Assembly: GCA_018830105.1 (NCBI GenBank)
Contig: JAHJTC010000016.1
Coordinates: forward strand, 186,001 to 250,000
DNA length: 64,000 nucleotides
Direction of reading: 5' to 3'
DNA from: Bacteroidota bacterium
Lineage (GTDB): Bacteria > Bacteroidota > Bacteroidia > Bacteroidales > F082
The notes beneath the pieces were generated by a model. That model made no database searches, was not told where the DNA came from, and worked only from the letters and a program-made list of their open reading frames with translations. A program made the translations under genes and the position numbers. This document shows positions 45,857 to 54,856 of the stretch, piece by piece (the stretch's first letter is position 1; every line of letters starts with the position of its first letter).

Positions 45857-46252
45857 TTAAAATCTACCTTGATTTTGTAACATTTTTAAATACATCCCCA
45901 AAACAAAAAGGACAAAAGCTAATAAGAAATAGATTATTATAATTATATTTCCAAACAATTGTTTTGAACTATTTTCAGATTCATACTTTTCAAGAATCTT
46001 TAAATACTTCTTTTTGTGAAGTAAATGGAAATAGTAAAATGTGATAATGATAGCTGATAATACTCCAGAAACTAATTTATTTCCAAACAATGGGAAATTA
46101 ATTCCGAATAGTAAACTAGTTAACATAATTAAATCAATGGCGTAGATTATAATAGAGAATGCAATAGTCAGTGCAGCAAAAAAGGCGGGATCATCACTAT
46201 GACCAACTTTTTGTTGAATTTTATAGCTTCTATAAAAAAGGTAGTTAAACAT
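45857..46252 (-). CDS. Three-helix membrane protein, immunity candidate of the main RHS protein
   Basis: This 131-residue protein begins MFNYLFYRSYKIQQKVG and has hydrophobic segments at about 27-50, 56-77 and 100-123. It starts 17 bases after the stop of the large RHS gene. Size and topology resemble the protein at 43007. As the first gene behind the toxin tip it is the best immunity candidate for the exported toxin. Confidence 0.55.
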   Translation of the reverse strand: MFNYLFYRSYKIQQKVGHSDDPAFFAALTIAFSIIIYAIDLIMLTSLLFGINFPLFGNKLVSGVLSAIIITFYYFHLLHKKKYLKILEKYESENSSKQLFGNIIIIIYFLLAFVLFVLGMYLKMLQNQGRF

Positions 46253-46269
46253 AACATTGAATAATTTGA

Positions 46270-49200
46270 CTATGGTTTATTTGGATCTCCCCAACCACTA
46301 AAACCACCAGTTGATACATCTAAAATAAAATATGCTCCACTAATTGCTGTTCCAATAGGCCAAATGAATGCTGCAGCGCCCATTGCAACATCAAGAGTCG
46401 CTTTTGCTCCAACTTGCCAGTCTGTTCCATTTTGGTTGTAATAATAGTCATAAGAACCGTAGCCACTTATCCCAACATTTACCACAAAGCCCAATATACC
46501 TGCTCGTTTTACATATTTCACATATCTTGCTCCTGCTTTACCCCAGTCTGCACCTTTCATTCCCCATTCAACCAAATTTCCTTTAATACCATTGGCAAGA
46601 CTAAATGCTCCAACGCCGATTGCAGCTTCTTGCATTGTTATCCCATTATTTTTATCCTTTCCCACCACTTGTGCCTCATCAATTACAGATGCTTCATAAA
46701 CCCAGAACTGTCCATAAGTTCCATCTTTGCCAACAATTGGATTACCATTGGTGTCGTAATAGAAAAAGCCTAACTGAACCCAGGCTGTGGATAACTCATT
46801 ATTGTTACTTACATCACCATTCGAAATGGTGTTTTCGCTGGTTTGTTGGGTATAATGCTGGTTGTAGTAACTGTCAAAAGCTCCTTCGCCGTATATGCCA
46901 TCAAACGAGGCATGGTTTCCAAGCATCCAATTGCCATTTTCGGTTCTGTAAGGATCGCTCCAGTGGTTTCCGGAGCCCGGCCCGATTAAACCGGTTGGCC
47001 CACTGTTAGCATAGTGATTCACATAAAATGCTCCATTTATCCCTACATTCCAGTATGCTGGTTTATAGGTATAGCCGCTGGGATCGGTGTATTTGAGGGG
47101 GTTGTTCATGGCATAGGTATAGCGGTTGTAGTTTTGTGTAGCAGAGGGGTCTTGTACAAAAGGATCGGGGCTAAGAAAACGAGCCAGCACAGGATCGTAA
47201 ATACGTCCGTTCATATTGATCAGATTAAACTGATCCAAATGTTCGTGCCCTGTATATCCCCTGTCGAGCATAGGCTGTGGCACCTGATAGTCGGCCCAGT
47301 TGTCGGGATTGCGCCGTCTGCCCCAGGCATCATAGCTCATGCGTTCTATGGTGTTGCCTGAGTCGTCAGTTATAGTGGTATAGGAGCCTAGATGGTCTTT
47401 GTGCAGGTAGTACATTTGCTGTGTGCCATCGTGTTGTTGAATCATCACACCAAACACGCCATCGCCACCTGCCAGATAATGAAAATGTTTCTGCTGACTC
47501 AGGTGATCGATCTCCACCTCATAATGATCGCTGTAAAGTTTTATTTCCTCCTGATTGGGTTTTTCGGGTGTGGTTTTAATTGCCATTGTTCGCTGGTCAA
47601 ACACACCATAGCTAAGGTTCAGGCTGCCTTGTGTGAGGCCGTTAATAGCGCTTGCCTTATCAAAATGGGTGTAAGTGAGATCAATTATTTCAAAATCCGC
47701 CACATAGGCATCGGTAGGCAGTGTAATTGAGCTAACGGCATTGATGCGCGAATCCTCGTAGTTGTAGCTGCCGCTTCGGCGTGTTACATCGCTTTTGTTA
47801 TATATATTGCCGTTATCCTGGTATTGTATGTCAACAACAGCCTGGCGTGGGCCGGCTGCCGTAAGTCTGTTGCGTAGCAATTGGTCATAGTCAAATTCTT
47901 CGGTTTGTCCGTTCAGTAGGTCTTTGCGGTAAAGCAGGTTGCCTGTTGAAGTTTCGAAATGATATTGCTGTCGTTGTATGTCGAGGGGCACATCTCTCCA
48001 CGTGCTAATGGCATAATTTTCCATTAGCAGGCCATAATCATCAAAGCTTTTAAACTCGTGCACACCATTGCCCGAATGGTATGAAGTAAGTTGCATGCGT
48101 TCATTCTCGGTATCGGCCTTCCAAAGTAAACGCTTGTCCGAACCCCTGATTACCTCGCTTACCTTACCATTGAGCGCATAAGTGTAGATCAATTTGAATC
48201 CGGTAGGATAGGTTAATGTTTCGAGCATGCCATTTTCTTTGTTATAGCTGTAGGCAAAGTTAAAAAATTTTGCCGGAGATGTTTCACTTTTGGCAATTAT
48301 TCTACCCAGTTGGTCGTAAGTGTAACGTACATGTTCGCCATTGGTTCTGGTAATGGCAGCCACCTGGCCAAAACCATATTGACTGCTGCTACGGTAATAG
48401 GTATAATTGATTTCGTCAAAAGTGCCTGTGGTTTCCTCGCGTTTGGTTAATCTGCCAAATTCGTCATAAAATACCTGATAAGTATTATTCTTTTGGTCTT
48501 TTTGTTCAATTATTTCGCCAAAGGCATTGTAGGTATAAGTTTTTGTTCCGGTATTTGGCTCTGTTATTGATGCCCTGTTTCCTGCCTCATCATAGTCTAT
48601 TTCAGTTAGATTGCCTAAGGCATCTATTGTAACTGGTTGTCCGTTGGCGTTGTAGCTGTAGTTAATGCTGCCGATGCGATCGGTTACAGTTTTTGGCTTT
48701 CCGATTATGTTGTATTGTGTTTGTTTATAAACGGATGTTGCATTGTTTGTTACTCTTACGGTACTGCCATTATATTCTGTTTCAATTTCTGTGCCGTCAG
48801 GGTTTATTTGCGCAACCAGCCGACCAATGGGGTCATACTTATAGTAGGTATATAAGGCGGGTTTACTGGTGATGGCAAAGTAGGGCTCAGAAACACTCTC
48901 AAGCCTGCCATCTTCATTGTAATACTGATCGATAAACACTTTTTGACCTTGTAGATTATACATCACAGCCCGCAATGATTTGCCCTCGTTGTTATAATAA
49001 ACAGTTTCTTTATTATAAGCGTTTGCCCCTCCCTGCAGGTAGGTAGTTATTGCATAAATGGCATTAATTGGGGCATCATCATCTTTTTCAACCCATTTGT
49101 TTTCGACTATCCCTATTGTTTCGTCCGGATTGAATGATGCCATTAATTTACCAAAAGCAGTATATTTATAAGAAGTGCTCATGCCAGCGCTATTGGTTGT

Positions 49201-52200
49201 TTGCAGCAACCATCTGTAGTCTGGGTCGTACACAAATTGCTCCGTAATATCATCTCCTGATTGAGCTTGACTGATTGTTTTGTGCAGAAAACGTTTGTCG
49301 GTTGTGTGCTCATAAGCAATACTTCTGCTTATGGTTGCAGGATTGTTCGGAGCGCTTATTTGTGTCCATATCAGATTGCCATGTGCATCATATTGGTATT
49401 CGGTAAGCTTTACCAATGGGCTGCCATAGGATTCATTAGGAATGTACCTCTGAAAAAGTACAAGTCCGTTATCATCTCTGGTAAGTATTGTTCTACGTTG
49501 TTTCCATACTGCATCACCTTTAATTTTTGATTTCGTCAGTTCGTTTTCTTTATAATTTATCCAGTTAGCAGCCGTAGGAGTTTTAAAGGTGCTAAAGACT
49601 TGTTTTTCGTGTGTCCAGTCATAAAAAACAGGGCTTTGTGCAGTTTCGCTTTTTTTGATCTTGTATAAAAGCGAATTGCCAAAGTTATCCACTTGATTCA
49701 ATTGCTGTTCATGCAATTCCAACCCGATATATGCGCCATTCAGATCGAAGGATTTGGTATAGGCCTGAGTAATAACAGGTAAATAGACAAGCGGATTGTC
49801 AGCAAAGGTTTGTTTCGCTGCCATAGTGTTTTCAGTAAATGACAGTAGTTGTTTTGTAGTTTCATGCACTGTTTCTGTTTGTTTTGTATAGGGCATAAAA
49901 TAGAGGCTGTTGTTCTTCGTGCCTGATACTGTGAGTAGGTCGTTGTAGGTCGTTGTTTTTATTTCTGAAAGCTTGTTGTAGGTAATTATTTCCTGAAAAC
50001 CCAGCACTCCTTTTCCTTCTGCATGAAGCATCATGCCTTTAAACTGATAGGTGGTGGCTGGATAGAAGTTTACTCCATCAGGCATTCCATTTTCTACTGC
50101 TTTTACAACAGTGTATTTTTTTCTTAGTCCAAGTACAGGATAATCTTTGGTATTTTCATACGAAAGGGGGTCGTATGTTGTATATGTAATCCTTTGTTTT
50201 CGTTCTAATCCATTATTAACACTATGGATATAATTGCCATTGGATGTCGTATTTGCAATAATTAAACCGTTATAATCTGTATATAAGTCTTCTTTCTTGC
50301 TATCTTTTTGATCCCTATCACTAGGTAACAGTTTAAAACGGATACGTTGTAGAGCAAATATACTATTAATACCTTGTCCATTGAAATCTCCAATTAAAAG
50401 CTGTGTTTGAAAAAAAAGTGGGGGAACGCCTGGGTTATCAATGTAGAATGTAGCTTGACTGCTGTATGTTTTAAAACCAGTTTCAACACTCGCGTACTTG
50501 AAGTAAGTGCTGTAACTTAATTTGAAAGTATTCCCGTATAAGCTATAGTTTTTGAGTGTGTAAATATCTGCTCTTCCGTCATTGTTGATGTCGCCTACCA
50601 TAAACTGGCCGCTATACCATGCTGTATCAGTAGAAATATTAGTATGGTATTTTTGTGTGAATGAAGTGCCATTACTATAGAGAATGGATACCCTTCTTAC
50701 TTGATTATCAATTGTTTTAGATGTCACAAGCAAGTCATCCTTGTTATCTGCATTAAAGTCAGCAATGTCTAATGATATCAATTCGGTCATTGCAATCAAG
50801 GTCTCATTTTGACTTAAGGCTTCTAAAACATAAACTGTTCCTGATTGCACCAGATTATATAAGCTCACAGATGTACTGCCATTTGTAGTGACTTGTTTTA
50901 GGAAGGTAGTTATACCGCTTCCAATAAAATTACCGGTTTTGTATTCTTCAAGTAAATCAAAACCGTTAATTGTATAAGCATTGGTAGCGGAAAGCAAGCC
51001 ATTTATATTGTCCGGGATTCCCGGATGGTATTTGTAGCTGCTCGTGGATTTTTTAATGATCACATCCATAATCATGTCCCCATTAAAATCGCCAATGCTT
51101 TCAATGTTGTCGGTTTGCGAGCTTGCAATTTCTATGATCTGAAGCGAGGTTGCGCCTGATAGAAACTTGAATAGCTTATATCCCGTATTTTGTGCAATTA
51201 AAAGTTCATCCTTGCCATCACCATCAAAGTCGGCGCTATAGTGTTTTCCTACAGCCTGACTTACAAATTGTCTTATTTGCAGTGAACCGTTATTAATCCG
51301 TATATAAGTTCCTGCTGCACAATTGTCCATAGATTCCCTCTCACTCTCAACCAGATCTGAAATACCATCACCATTAAAATCTCCGGTACTAATATTTACG
51401 GTAGAGCCATAACAAGCTTGATAAGCTAGTGCATTTTTCTGTTGGTGGGTAAAATCAAAACTGTTCCAGGAGAATCTGGTAGGCGGATAACTGGATCCAT
51501 TCGCGCTTACACTCACTTCTTTTACTACTTCTTCTTCGAGCATTCCGTTTTTTTCGTAAGTAATAGTATATGATGTTAGCACTTCCTCCTTCGAATTAAG
51601 AACATTAATGCCAATCAATCTTTTTCTGATATCAAAACGATATTCTTGATATTGATGAGCGTAAAAATTTGAAGAAATATGATTGGGGGCAAGATCTTCA
51701 TACACAAAAGCCACTTTATAGTAGGCATTATCAGGATTGTTGTAGTCAAAATCATATTGAATTTCTTTGATGTAAAGTTCTCCGTTAGCAGTATTCCTGT
51801 CGTAGTAGTATTTTATTTTGTTGCCAAAACGGTCTTCAACAACATCAAGATGCCAGCGGATAGGTATATTTACATTGGCTCCAAAGTATTGTCTCGATTC
51901 CGCCATATCATTTGAGCCATAATATTTAGTTATACCATTGGCATGCACTGCAGTAAAGTAGGAACTTTTACCTTCTTTTTCTTTTCCATAGTTAGTTGAA
52001 GTAATTCGGGCAAAATTGTCTATTTCTGTTCTATAGTAATTGTCCCCCTTTATGAGTCTGTTGCCATCGAGTAAAAGACCATCTGTATTGTTAAAATCCA
52101 TTATGCCAATCTGGCCATCGTGATACTTGGTTTCTGCAACTCTTTCTATATAAGACCAGCCGCTTAAGCCCCATCCTTTTCCCAATATTCCCTGTCCGGA

Positions 52201-52407
52201 AAGACTGTTGTAATTTAATGCGATGCTTGGCGTCATGTTCCCTCTGCCTTGTGGCAGTTCAATTGGTATTGTGTAGGTGGCGGCTCCATTGGGAGCTACA
52301 CCTACAGAGCCTGGCAATGTTCCTATTTCAGTAGTTGACTTGGAATAAATTTGAAATACTGACAAAACGATAGTAATAGTCAATAAAATGCGCTTAAAAT
52401 TTTTCAT
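46270..52407 (-). CDS. Giant exported SpvB/FG-GAP/RHS polymorphic toxin
   Basis: The 2045-residue protein starts with a Sec signal peptide (MKNFKRILLTITIVLSVFQIYS). Residues about 24-320 are an SpvB-type domain (GVAPNGAATYTIPIELPQGRG, GKGWGLSGWS). About 330-700 hold FG-GAP/VCBS repeats (DFDGDGKDELL, DFNADNKDDLL, DINNDGRADIY). About 735-810 resemble the TcdB middle region. About 1010-1670 hold YD/RHS repeats. The core ends YLHKDHLGSYTT, then ARFLSPDPF and NNPLKYTDPSGY at about 1765-1779. The C-terminal about 266 residues are the variable tip: modules A (YKPAY), B (NGNW) and C (TSEN), then a Gly/Ala-rich hydrophobic end. RHS shells of this kind encapsulate a toxin. How it crosses the outer membrane is not shown; it has no sorting domain. 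Confidence 0.9.
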   Translation of the reverse strand: MKNFKRILLTITIVLSVFQIYSKSTTEIGTLPGSVGVAPNGAATYTIPIELPQGRGNMTPSIALNYNSLSGQGILGKGWGLSGWSYIERVAETKYHDGQIGIMDFNNTDGLLLDGNRLIKGDNYYRTEIDNFARITSTNYGKEKEGKSSYFTAVHANGITKYYGSNDMAESRQYFGANVNIPIRWHLDVVEDRFGNKIKYYYDRNTANGELYIKEIQYDFDYNNPDNAYYKVAFVYEDLAPNHISSNFYAHQYQEYRFDIRKRLIGINVLNSKEEVLTSYTITYEKNGMLEEEVVKEVSVSANGSSYPPTRFSWNSFDFTHQQKNALAYQACYGSTVNISTGDFNGDGISDLVESERESMDNCAAGTYIRINNGSLQIRQFVSQAVGKHYSADFDGDGKDELLIAQNTGYKLFKFLSGATSLQIIEIASSQTDNIESIGDFNGDMIMDVIIKKSTSSYKYHPGIPDNINGLLSATNAYTINGFDLLEEYKTGNFIGSGITTFLKQVTTNGSTSVSLYNLVQSGTVYVLEALSQNETLIAMTELISLDIADFNADNKDDLLVTSKTIDNQVRRVSILYSNGTSFTQKYHTNISTDTAWYSGQFMVGDINNDGRADIYTLKNYSLYGNTFKLSYSTYFKYASVETGFKTYSSQATFYIDNPGVPPLFFQTQLLIGDFNGQGINSIFALQRIRFKLLPSDRDQKDSKKEDLYTDYNGLIIANTTSNGNYIHSVNNGLERKQRITYTTYDPLSYENTKDYPVLGLRKKYTVVKAVENGMPDGVNFYPATTYQFKGMMLHAEGKGVLGFQEIITYNKLSEIKTTTYNDLLTVSGTKNNSLYFMPYTKQTETVHETTKQLLSFTENTMAAKQTFADNPLVYLPVITQAYTKSFDLNGAYIGLELHEQQLNQVDNFGNSLLYKIKKSETAQSPVFYDWTHEKQVFSTFKTPTAANWINYKENELTKSKIKGDAVWKQRRTILTRDDNGLVLFQRYIPNESYGSPLVKLTEYQYDAHGNLIWTQISAPNNPATISRSIAYEHTTDKRFLHKTISQAQSGDDITEQFVYDPDYRWLLQTTNSAGMSTSYKYTAFGKLMASFNPDETIGIVENKWVEKDDDAPINAIYAITTYLQGGANAYNKETVYYNNEGKSLRAVMYNLQGQKVFIDQYYNEDGRLESVSEPYFAITSKPALYTYYKYDPIGRLVAQINPDGTEIETEYNGSTVRVTNNATSVYKQTQYNIIGKPKTVTDRIGSINYSYNANGQPVTIDALGNLTEIDYDEAGNRASITEPNTGTKTYTYNAFGEIIEQKDQKNNTYQVFYDEFGRLTKREETTGTFDEINYTYYRSSSQYGFGQVAAITRTNGEHVRYTYDQLGRIIAKSETSPAKFFNFAYSYNKENGMLETLTYPTGFKLIYTYALNGKVSEVIRGSDKRLLWKADTENERMQLTSYHSGNGVHEFKSFDDYGLLMENYAISTWRDVPLDIQRQQYHFETSTGNLLYRKDLLNGQTEEFDYDQLLRNRLTAAGPRQAVVDIQYQDNGNIYNKSDVTRRSGSYNYEDSRINAVSSITLPTDAYVADFEIIDLTYTHFDKASAINGLTQGSLNLSYGVFDQRTMAIKTTPEKPNQEEIKLYSDHYEVEIDHLSQQKHFHYLAGGDGVFGVMIQQHDGTQQMYYLHKDHLGSYTTITDDSGNTIERMSYDAWGRRRNPDNWADYQVPQPMLDRGYTGHEHLDQFNLINMNGRIYDPVLARFLSPDPFVQDPSATQNYNRYTYAMNNPLKYTDPSGYTYKPAYWNVGINGAFYVNHYANSGPTGLIGPGSGNHWSDPYRTENGNWMLGNHASFDGIYGEGAFDSYYNQHYTQQTSENTISNGDVSNNNELSTAWVQLGFFYYDTNGNPIVGKDGTYGQFWVYEASVIDEAQVVGKDKNNGITMQEAAIGVGAFSLANGIKGNLVEWGMKGADWGKAGARYVKYVKRAGILGFVVNVGISGYGSYDYYYNQNGTDWQVGAKATLDVAMGAAAFIWPIGTAISGAYFILDVSTGGFSGWGDPNKP

Positions 52408-52411
52408 GTTT

Positions 52412-52870
52412 TTAGTTTTTGATAATGCTTTTTAAAACACATGTTTCTATTGTCGTTATTTCTAAGAAGTATGTTCCTACTTTTATGCCATCAAGTGCAA
52501 CTCTGGTCTGTTTCAAAACACTATAGTGTTTGGTGAATAATATTTTTCCGTTTTCATCAATAAGTTTTATAGTTGCATTGTTTACTTCGCGATTTGTTTT
52601 AATATTAACGTATGATCCGGCAGGATTTGGGAATGCCTGATAGCTGATAAGCCCATCAGTAGATAGTTCTGGATCTGTTGAGGATATTTGATTTTGATCA
52701 ATACTATACTTAAAATCCATCACTTGTTGATTGGATTTTACAGAATCAGAATCTTTTACAATTATTGATCTGCCAGTCATGTTTCCATTTAGATCATAAG
52801 TGAAGTAGAAAGTTTGACTAATTCCCAGCTGTGTTATGAGCAGGGCGATAATTGTTACAATGTTTTTCAT
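52412..52870 (-). CDS. Small T9SS-sorted protein with a YD-like motif, RHS partner
   Basis: I use ATG 52870 (152 residues) since MKNIVTIIALLITQLGISQ is then a clean signal peptide. The mature part starts TFYFTYDLNGNMTGRSI, closely resembling an RHS/YD repeat unit. After a short polar linker comes a type A T9SS sorting domain (AFPNPAGSYVNIKTNREV, IKLIDENGKILFT, VGTYFLEITT, SIIKN). Its stop lies four bases before the start of the 2045-residue RHS gene, so it is translated from the same message. A role in displaying or escorting the RHS protein at the surface is a guess. Confidence 0.8.
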   Translation of the reverse strand: MKNIVTIIALLITQLGISQTFYFTYDLNGNMTGRSIIVKDSDSVKSNQQVMDFKYSIDQNQISSTDPELSTDGLISYQAFPNPAGSYVNIKTNREVNNATIKLIDENGKILFTKHYSVLKQTRVALDGIKVGTYFLEITTIETCVLKSIIKN

Positions 52871-53041
52871 GGTTTGTGGTTTATTTGTATGAAATATTGA
52901 ATGATTTGTCAGTAGAAGTCGTAGCATGGCTGTTTGAAGGAATTTGCTTATTTATTAGTTATTTTATGCTGAATATAATGAGTACCATATCTGTTCACAA
53001 AGTTCTACCCAGAGACCAGTTTTCTGTAATGAGATAAGGTT

Positions 53042-53080
53042 ATAATTTATGTGAATAGCACATAATTTATGCTATATTTG
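53042..53080 (+). promoter_or_regulatory. Promoter and operator-like repeats of the XRE regulator
   Basis: ATAATTTATG occurs at 53042-53051 and again within CATAATTTATG at 53061-53071, directly followed by TATATTTG (53073-53080), a TAnnTTTG element 26 bases before the start codon. The near-palindromic repeat is a plausible autoregulatory operator. Confidence 0.45.
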
Positions 53081-53105
53081 CATAAGATAAACAAAGTGTA
53101 TTGTT

Positions 53106-53450
53106 ATGGAAATAGGTGTTAAAGTTAAGAAAATTAGAGAGTTAAGAAATTACTCACAAGAATACATGTCGGAGAGAATCGGAATCTCCCAAGAGGCTTA
53201 CAGCAGACTTGAAACTGGGAAAACCAAGCTGGATTTGCACCGCATGCTCAACATTGCGAACATACTTGAAATTGACCCAATTTTGTTGCTATCTTTTGAC
53301 GAAGGAATAGTTTTCAATAACTGTTCTCAAAGTGGTAAAAATGTTACTAACAACAATGGTTTGAGTGAAGAAAAGCAAGCAAATTTGGAAGAAAGATTGG
53401 AAAAGCTTGAAAAAATGATTCTTAAATTAGCACATGAAATTAAAAATTAA
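53106..53450 (+). CDS. XRE-family helix-turn-helix regulator
   Basis: A 114-residue protein whose residues 6-62 form a Cro/C1-type HTH (KVKKIRELRNYSQEYMSERI, then ISQEAYSRLETGKTKLDL). A 25-residue polar linker follows, then a C-terminal coiled coil at about 88-113 (LEERLEKLEKMILKLAHEIK), likely for dimerisation. It is divergent from the RHS operon, so it may regulate that operon, itself or both; the sequence does not show which. Confidence 0.85.
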   Translation: MEIGVKVKKIRELRNYSQEYMSERIGISQEAYSRLETGKTKLDLHRMLNIANILEIDPILLLSFDEGIVFNNCSQSGKNVTNNNGLSEEKQANLEERLEKLEKMILKLAHEIKN

Positions 53451-53946
53451 TAGTGGGTTGTATAGTGTATTTCAATCAAACTTAAAGCAAGTAAGAGTAA
53501 TTCAAATTTATTAATTATGGACTTCCATTCTTTCTGTTCAAACATTCAGGTTCTGGCTGTTAACTGTTTCGTCATATCTCTGCTTCTTTGTTAAAGAGCA
53601 TGAGCTATCAGTAGAAGTTTGATTGGTTTTTGAAGAGAACTAGCTTTCGGTAATTACTAAATTTTTTTAATGGCAAAAACTACAGACAATAAATTAGAAA
53701 CTGCTGTGTATACCTATGTTCAGCATTAGAACCTTTTGTCACAACTGAATATTCTCAACTGGGAATTAACATGGTTGGAAACTTCTTAGACAATGATTAG
53801 TGGCGATTTTTCTGTGAAGGTTATCTTACCACACCTAAATATTAGTTGATTTTCTATTACAGATTGTGGTACAGGATTGGTTGAATTGAAAACAAAACAC
53901 ATTGGTTTACGCAATGTAATGCCAACAATAGAAACAACTAAGGAAT
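53451..53946. other. Gene-free stretch with a possible kinase remnant
   Basis: No intact gene is seen. The plus-strand frame near 53863-53940 reads DCGTGLVELKTKHIGLRNVM. This resembles the DNGxG...KGIGLRNI end of NarL-type sensor kinases, but upstream frames are broken by stops. It could be the decayed partner of the response regulator at 53947. Confidence 0.3.
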
Positions 53947-54609
53947 TTAAAGTTCCACAAGGTTATTACGGATGGCGAATTTTACCATATCTACCATGGT
54001 TTTCAGGTTGAGCTTTTGCATAATATTGTTTTTATGCGATTCAACGGTACGCACGCTGATATAAAGTTTTTCAGCAATCTCTTTGTTGGTATGGCTTTGC
54101 GCAAACAACTTGAGAACCTCCAATTCGCGTGTCGAGAGTTTTTGCTCACGTTCGTGCTTGTTTCCGTTTTTGTTCTCAGCCTCGATCAGGTAGTTGCGTA
54201 AAATCAGATTGGTGATCGTTTTGGCATAAAAATCATAACCATTGCGGAGGGTATAAATGGCTTCGATAATTTCTTCCCGATCGGTATCGCTGGTGAGGTG
54301 TCCTTTTGCGCCGGCGCGAATCATCTTAAGTATAAAGTTTTCCAGCTGATACATGCTGAGCACCAAAACTTTAACCCGTTGGTGCTTGTCGCAAAGATGT
54401 TTAATCGTTTCAATATCAGCCGGATCGGGAGCGTATAAAACTGTCATCACGATATGGACGGGTTCATGATACAGTAGCGGTATCAACTCGTTGACCGTGT
54501 TGGTATTGTGAACGATTTGAATATCGGGGGCGTCAGTTAAAAGGCAACTTATGCCATCGCGCATTATGGGGTGTGCATCTACCAGTGCCAGCTTAATTTT
54601 TTCAATCAT
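53947..54609 (-). CDS. NarL/LuxR-type response regulator with a degenerate receiver
   Basis: The 220-residue protein has a receiver-like domain (1-125) and a LuxR-type HTH (about 158-205, LSTRELEVLKLFAQSHTNK, then TVESHKNNIMQKL). In the receiver the second acidic residue is lost (LVDAHP, D11 followed by Ala). The phosphoacceptor position reads VMTVLY with Thr near 56 instead of Asp. The conserved Lys in the GAKGYLLKD motif is replaced in GAKGHLTSD by Ser near 107. Phosphorylation in the normal way is therefore unlikely. The DNA-binding domain looks intact. It is divergent from the large PEP-binding protein gene, and no kinase adjoins it. Confidence 0.88.
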   Translation of the reverse strand: MIEKIKLALVDAHPIMRDGISCLLTDAPDIQIVHNTNTVNELIPLLYHEPVHIVMTVLYAPDPADIETIKHLCDKHQRVKVLVLSMYQLENFILKMIRAGAKGHLTSDTDREEIIEAIYTLRNGYDFYAKTITNLILRNYLIEAENKNGNKHEREQKLSTRELEVLKLFAQSHTNKEIAEKLYISVRTVESHKNNIMQKLNLKTMVDMVKFAIRNNLVEL

Positions 54610-54856
54610 TTTTACTCAATTGAGGCCAGCGAAAATACAAAAAGCATTTCAAATTCTCATAGTTTAACAGCTGGTATTATCGCAAATCCTTATCTCACGT
54701 CAAAAAGCATATAAGCTAAGATGGGCGTATATGGACACTATTTTGTTGGAAAGCAGAACCTTTTTTCAGCATCCTATTTTCCCATTGAAACCTACCTGTT
54801 TCAGGTGAATTAAAAATCTTGTACATTTGTTAACCCATACCAAATTTGGAAATCTA

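Noticed and set aside
41270..47120. Repeated blocks that could be taken for a CRISPR array or simple tandem duplication
   Set aside because: The repeats are coding, hundreds of bases long and diverged between copies; they match protein modules of RHS tips, not short uniform repeats with spacers.
46368..47730. Several plus-strand open frames of 70-134 codons opposite the RHS gene and cassettes
   Set aside because: They are the reverse complement of strongly coding RHS sequence and repeat in the same way as the cassettes; compositions are Cys/His/Leu-rich and unlike real proteins here.
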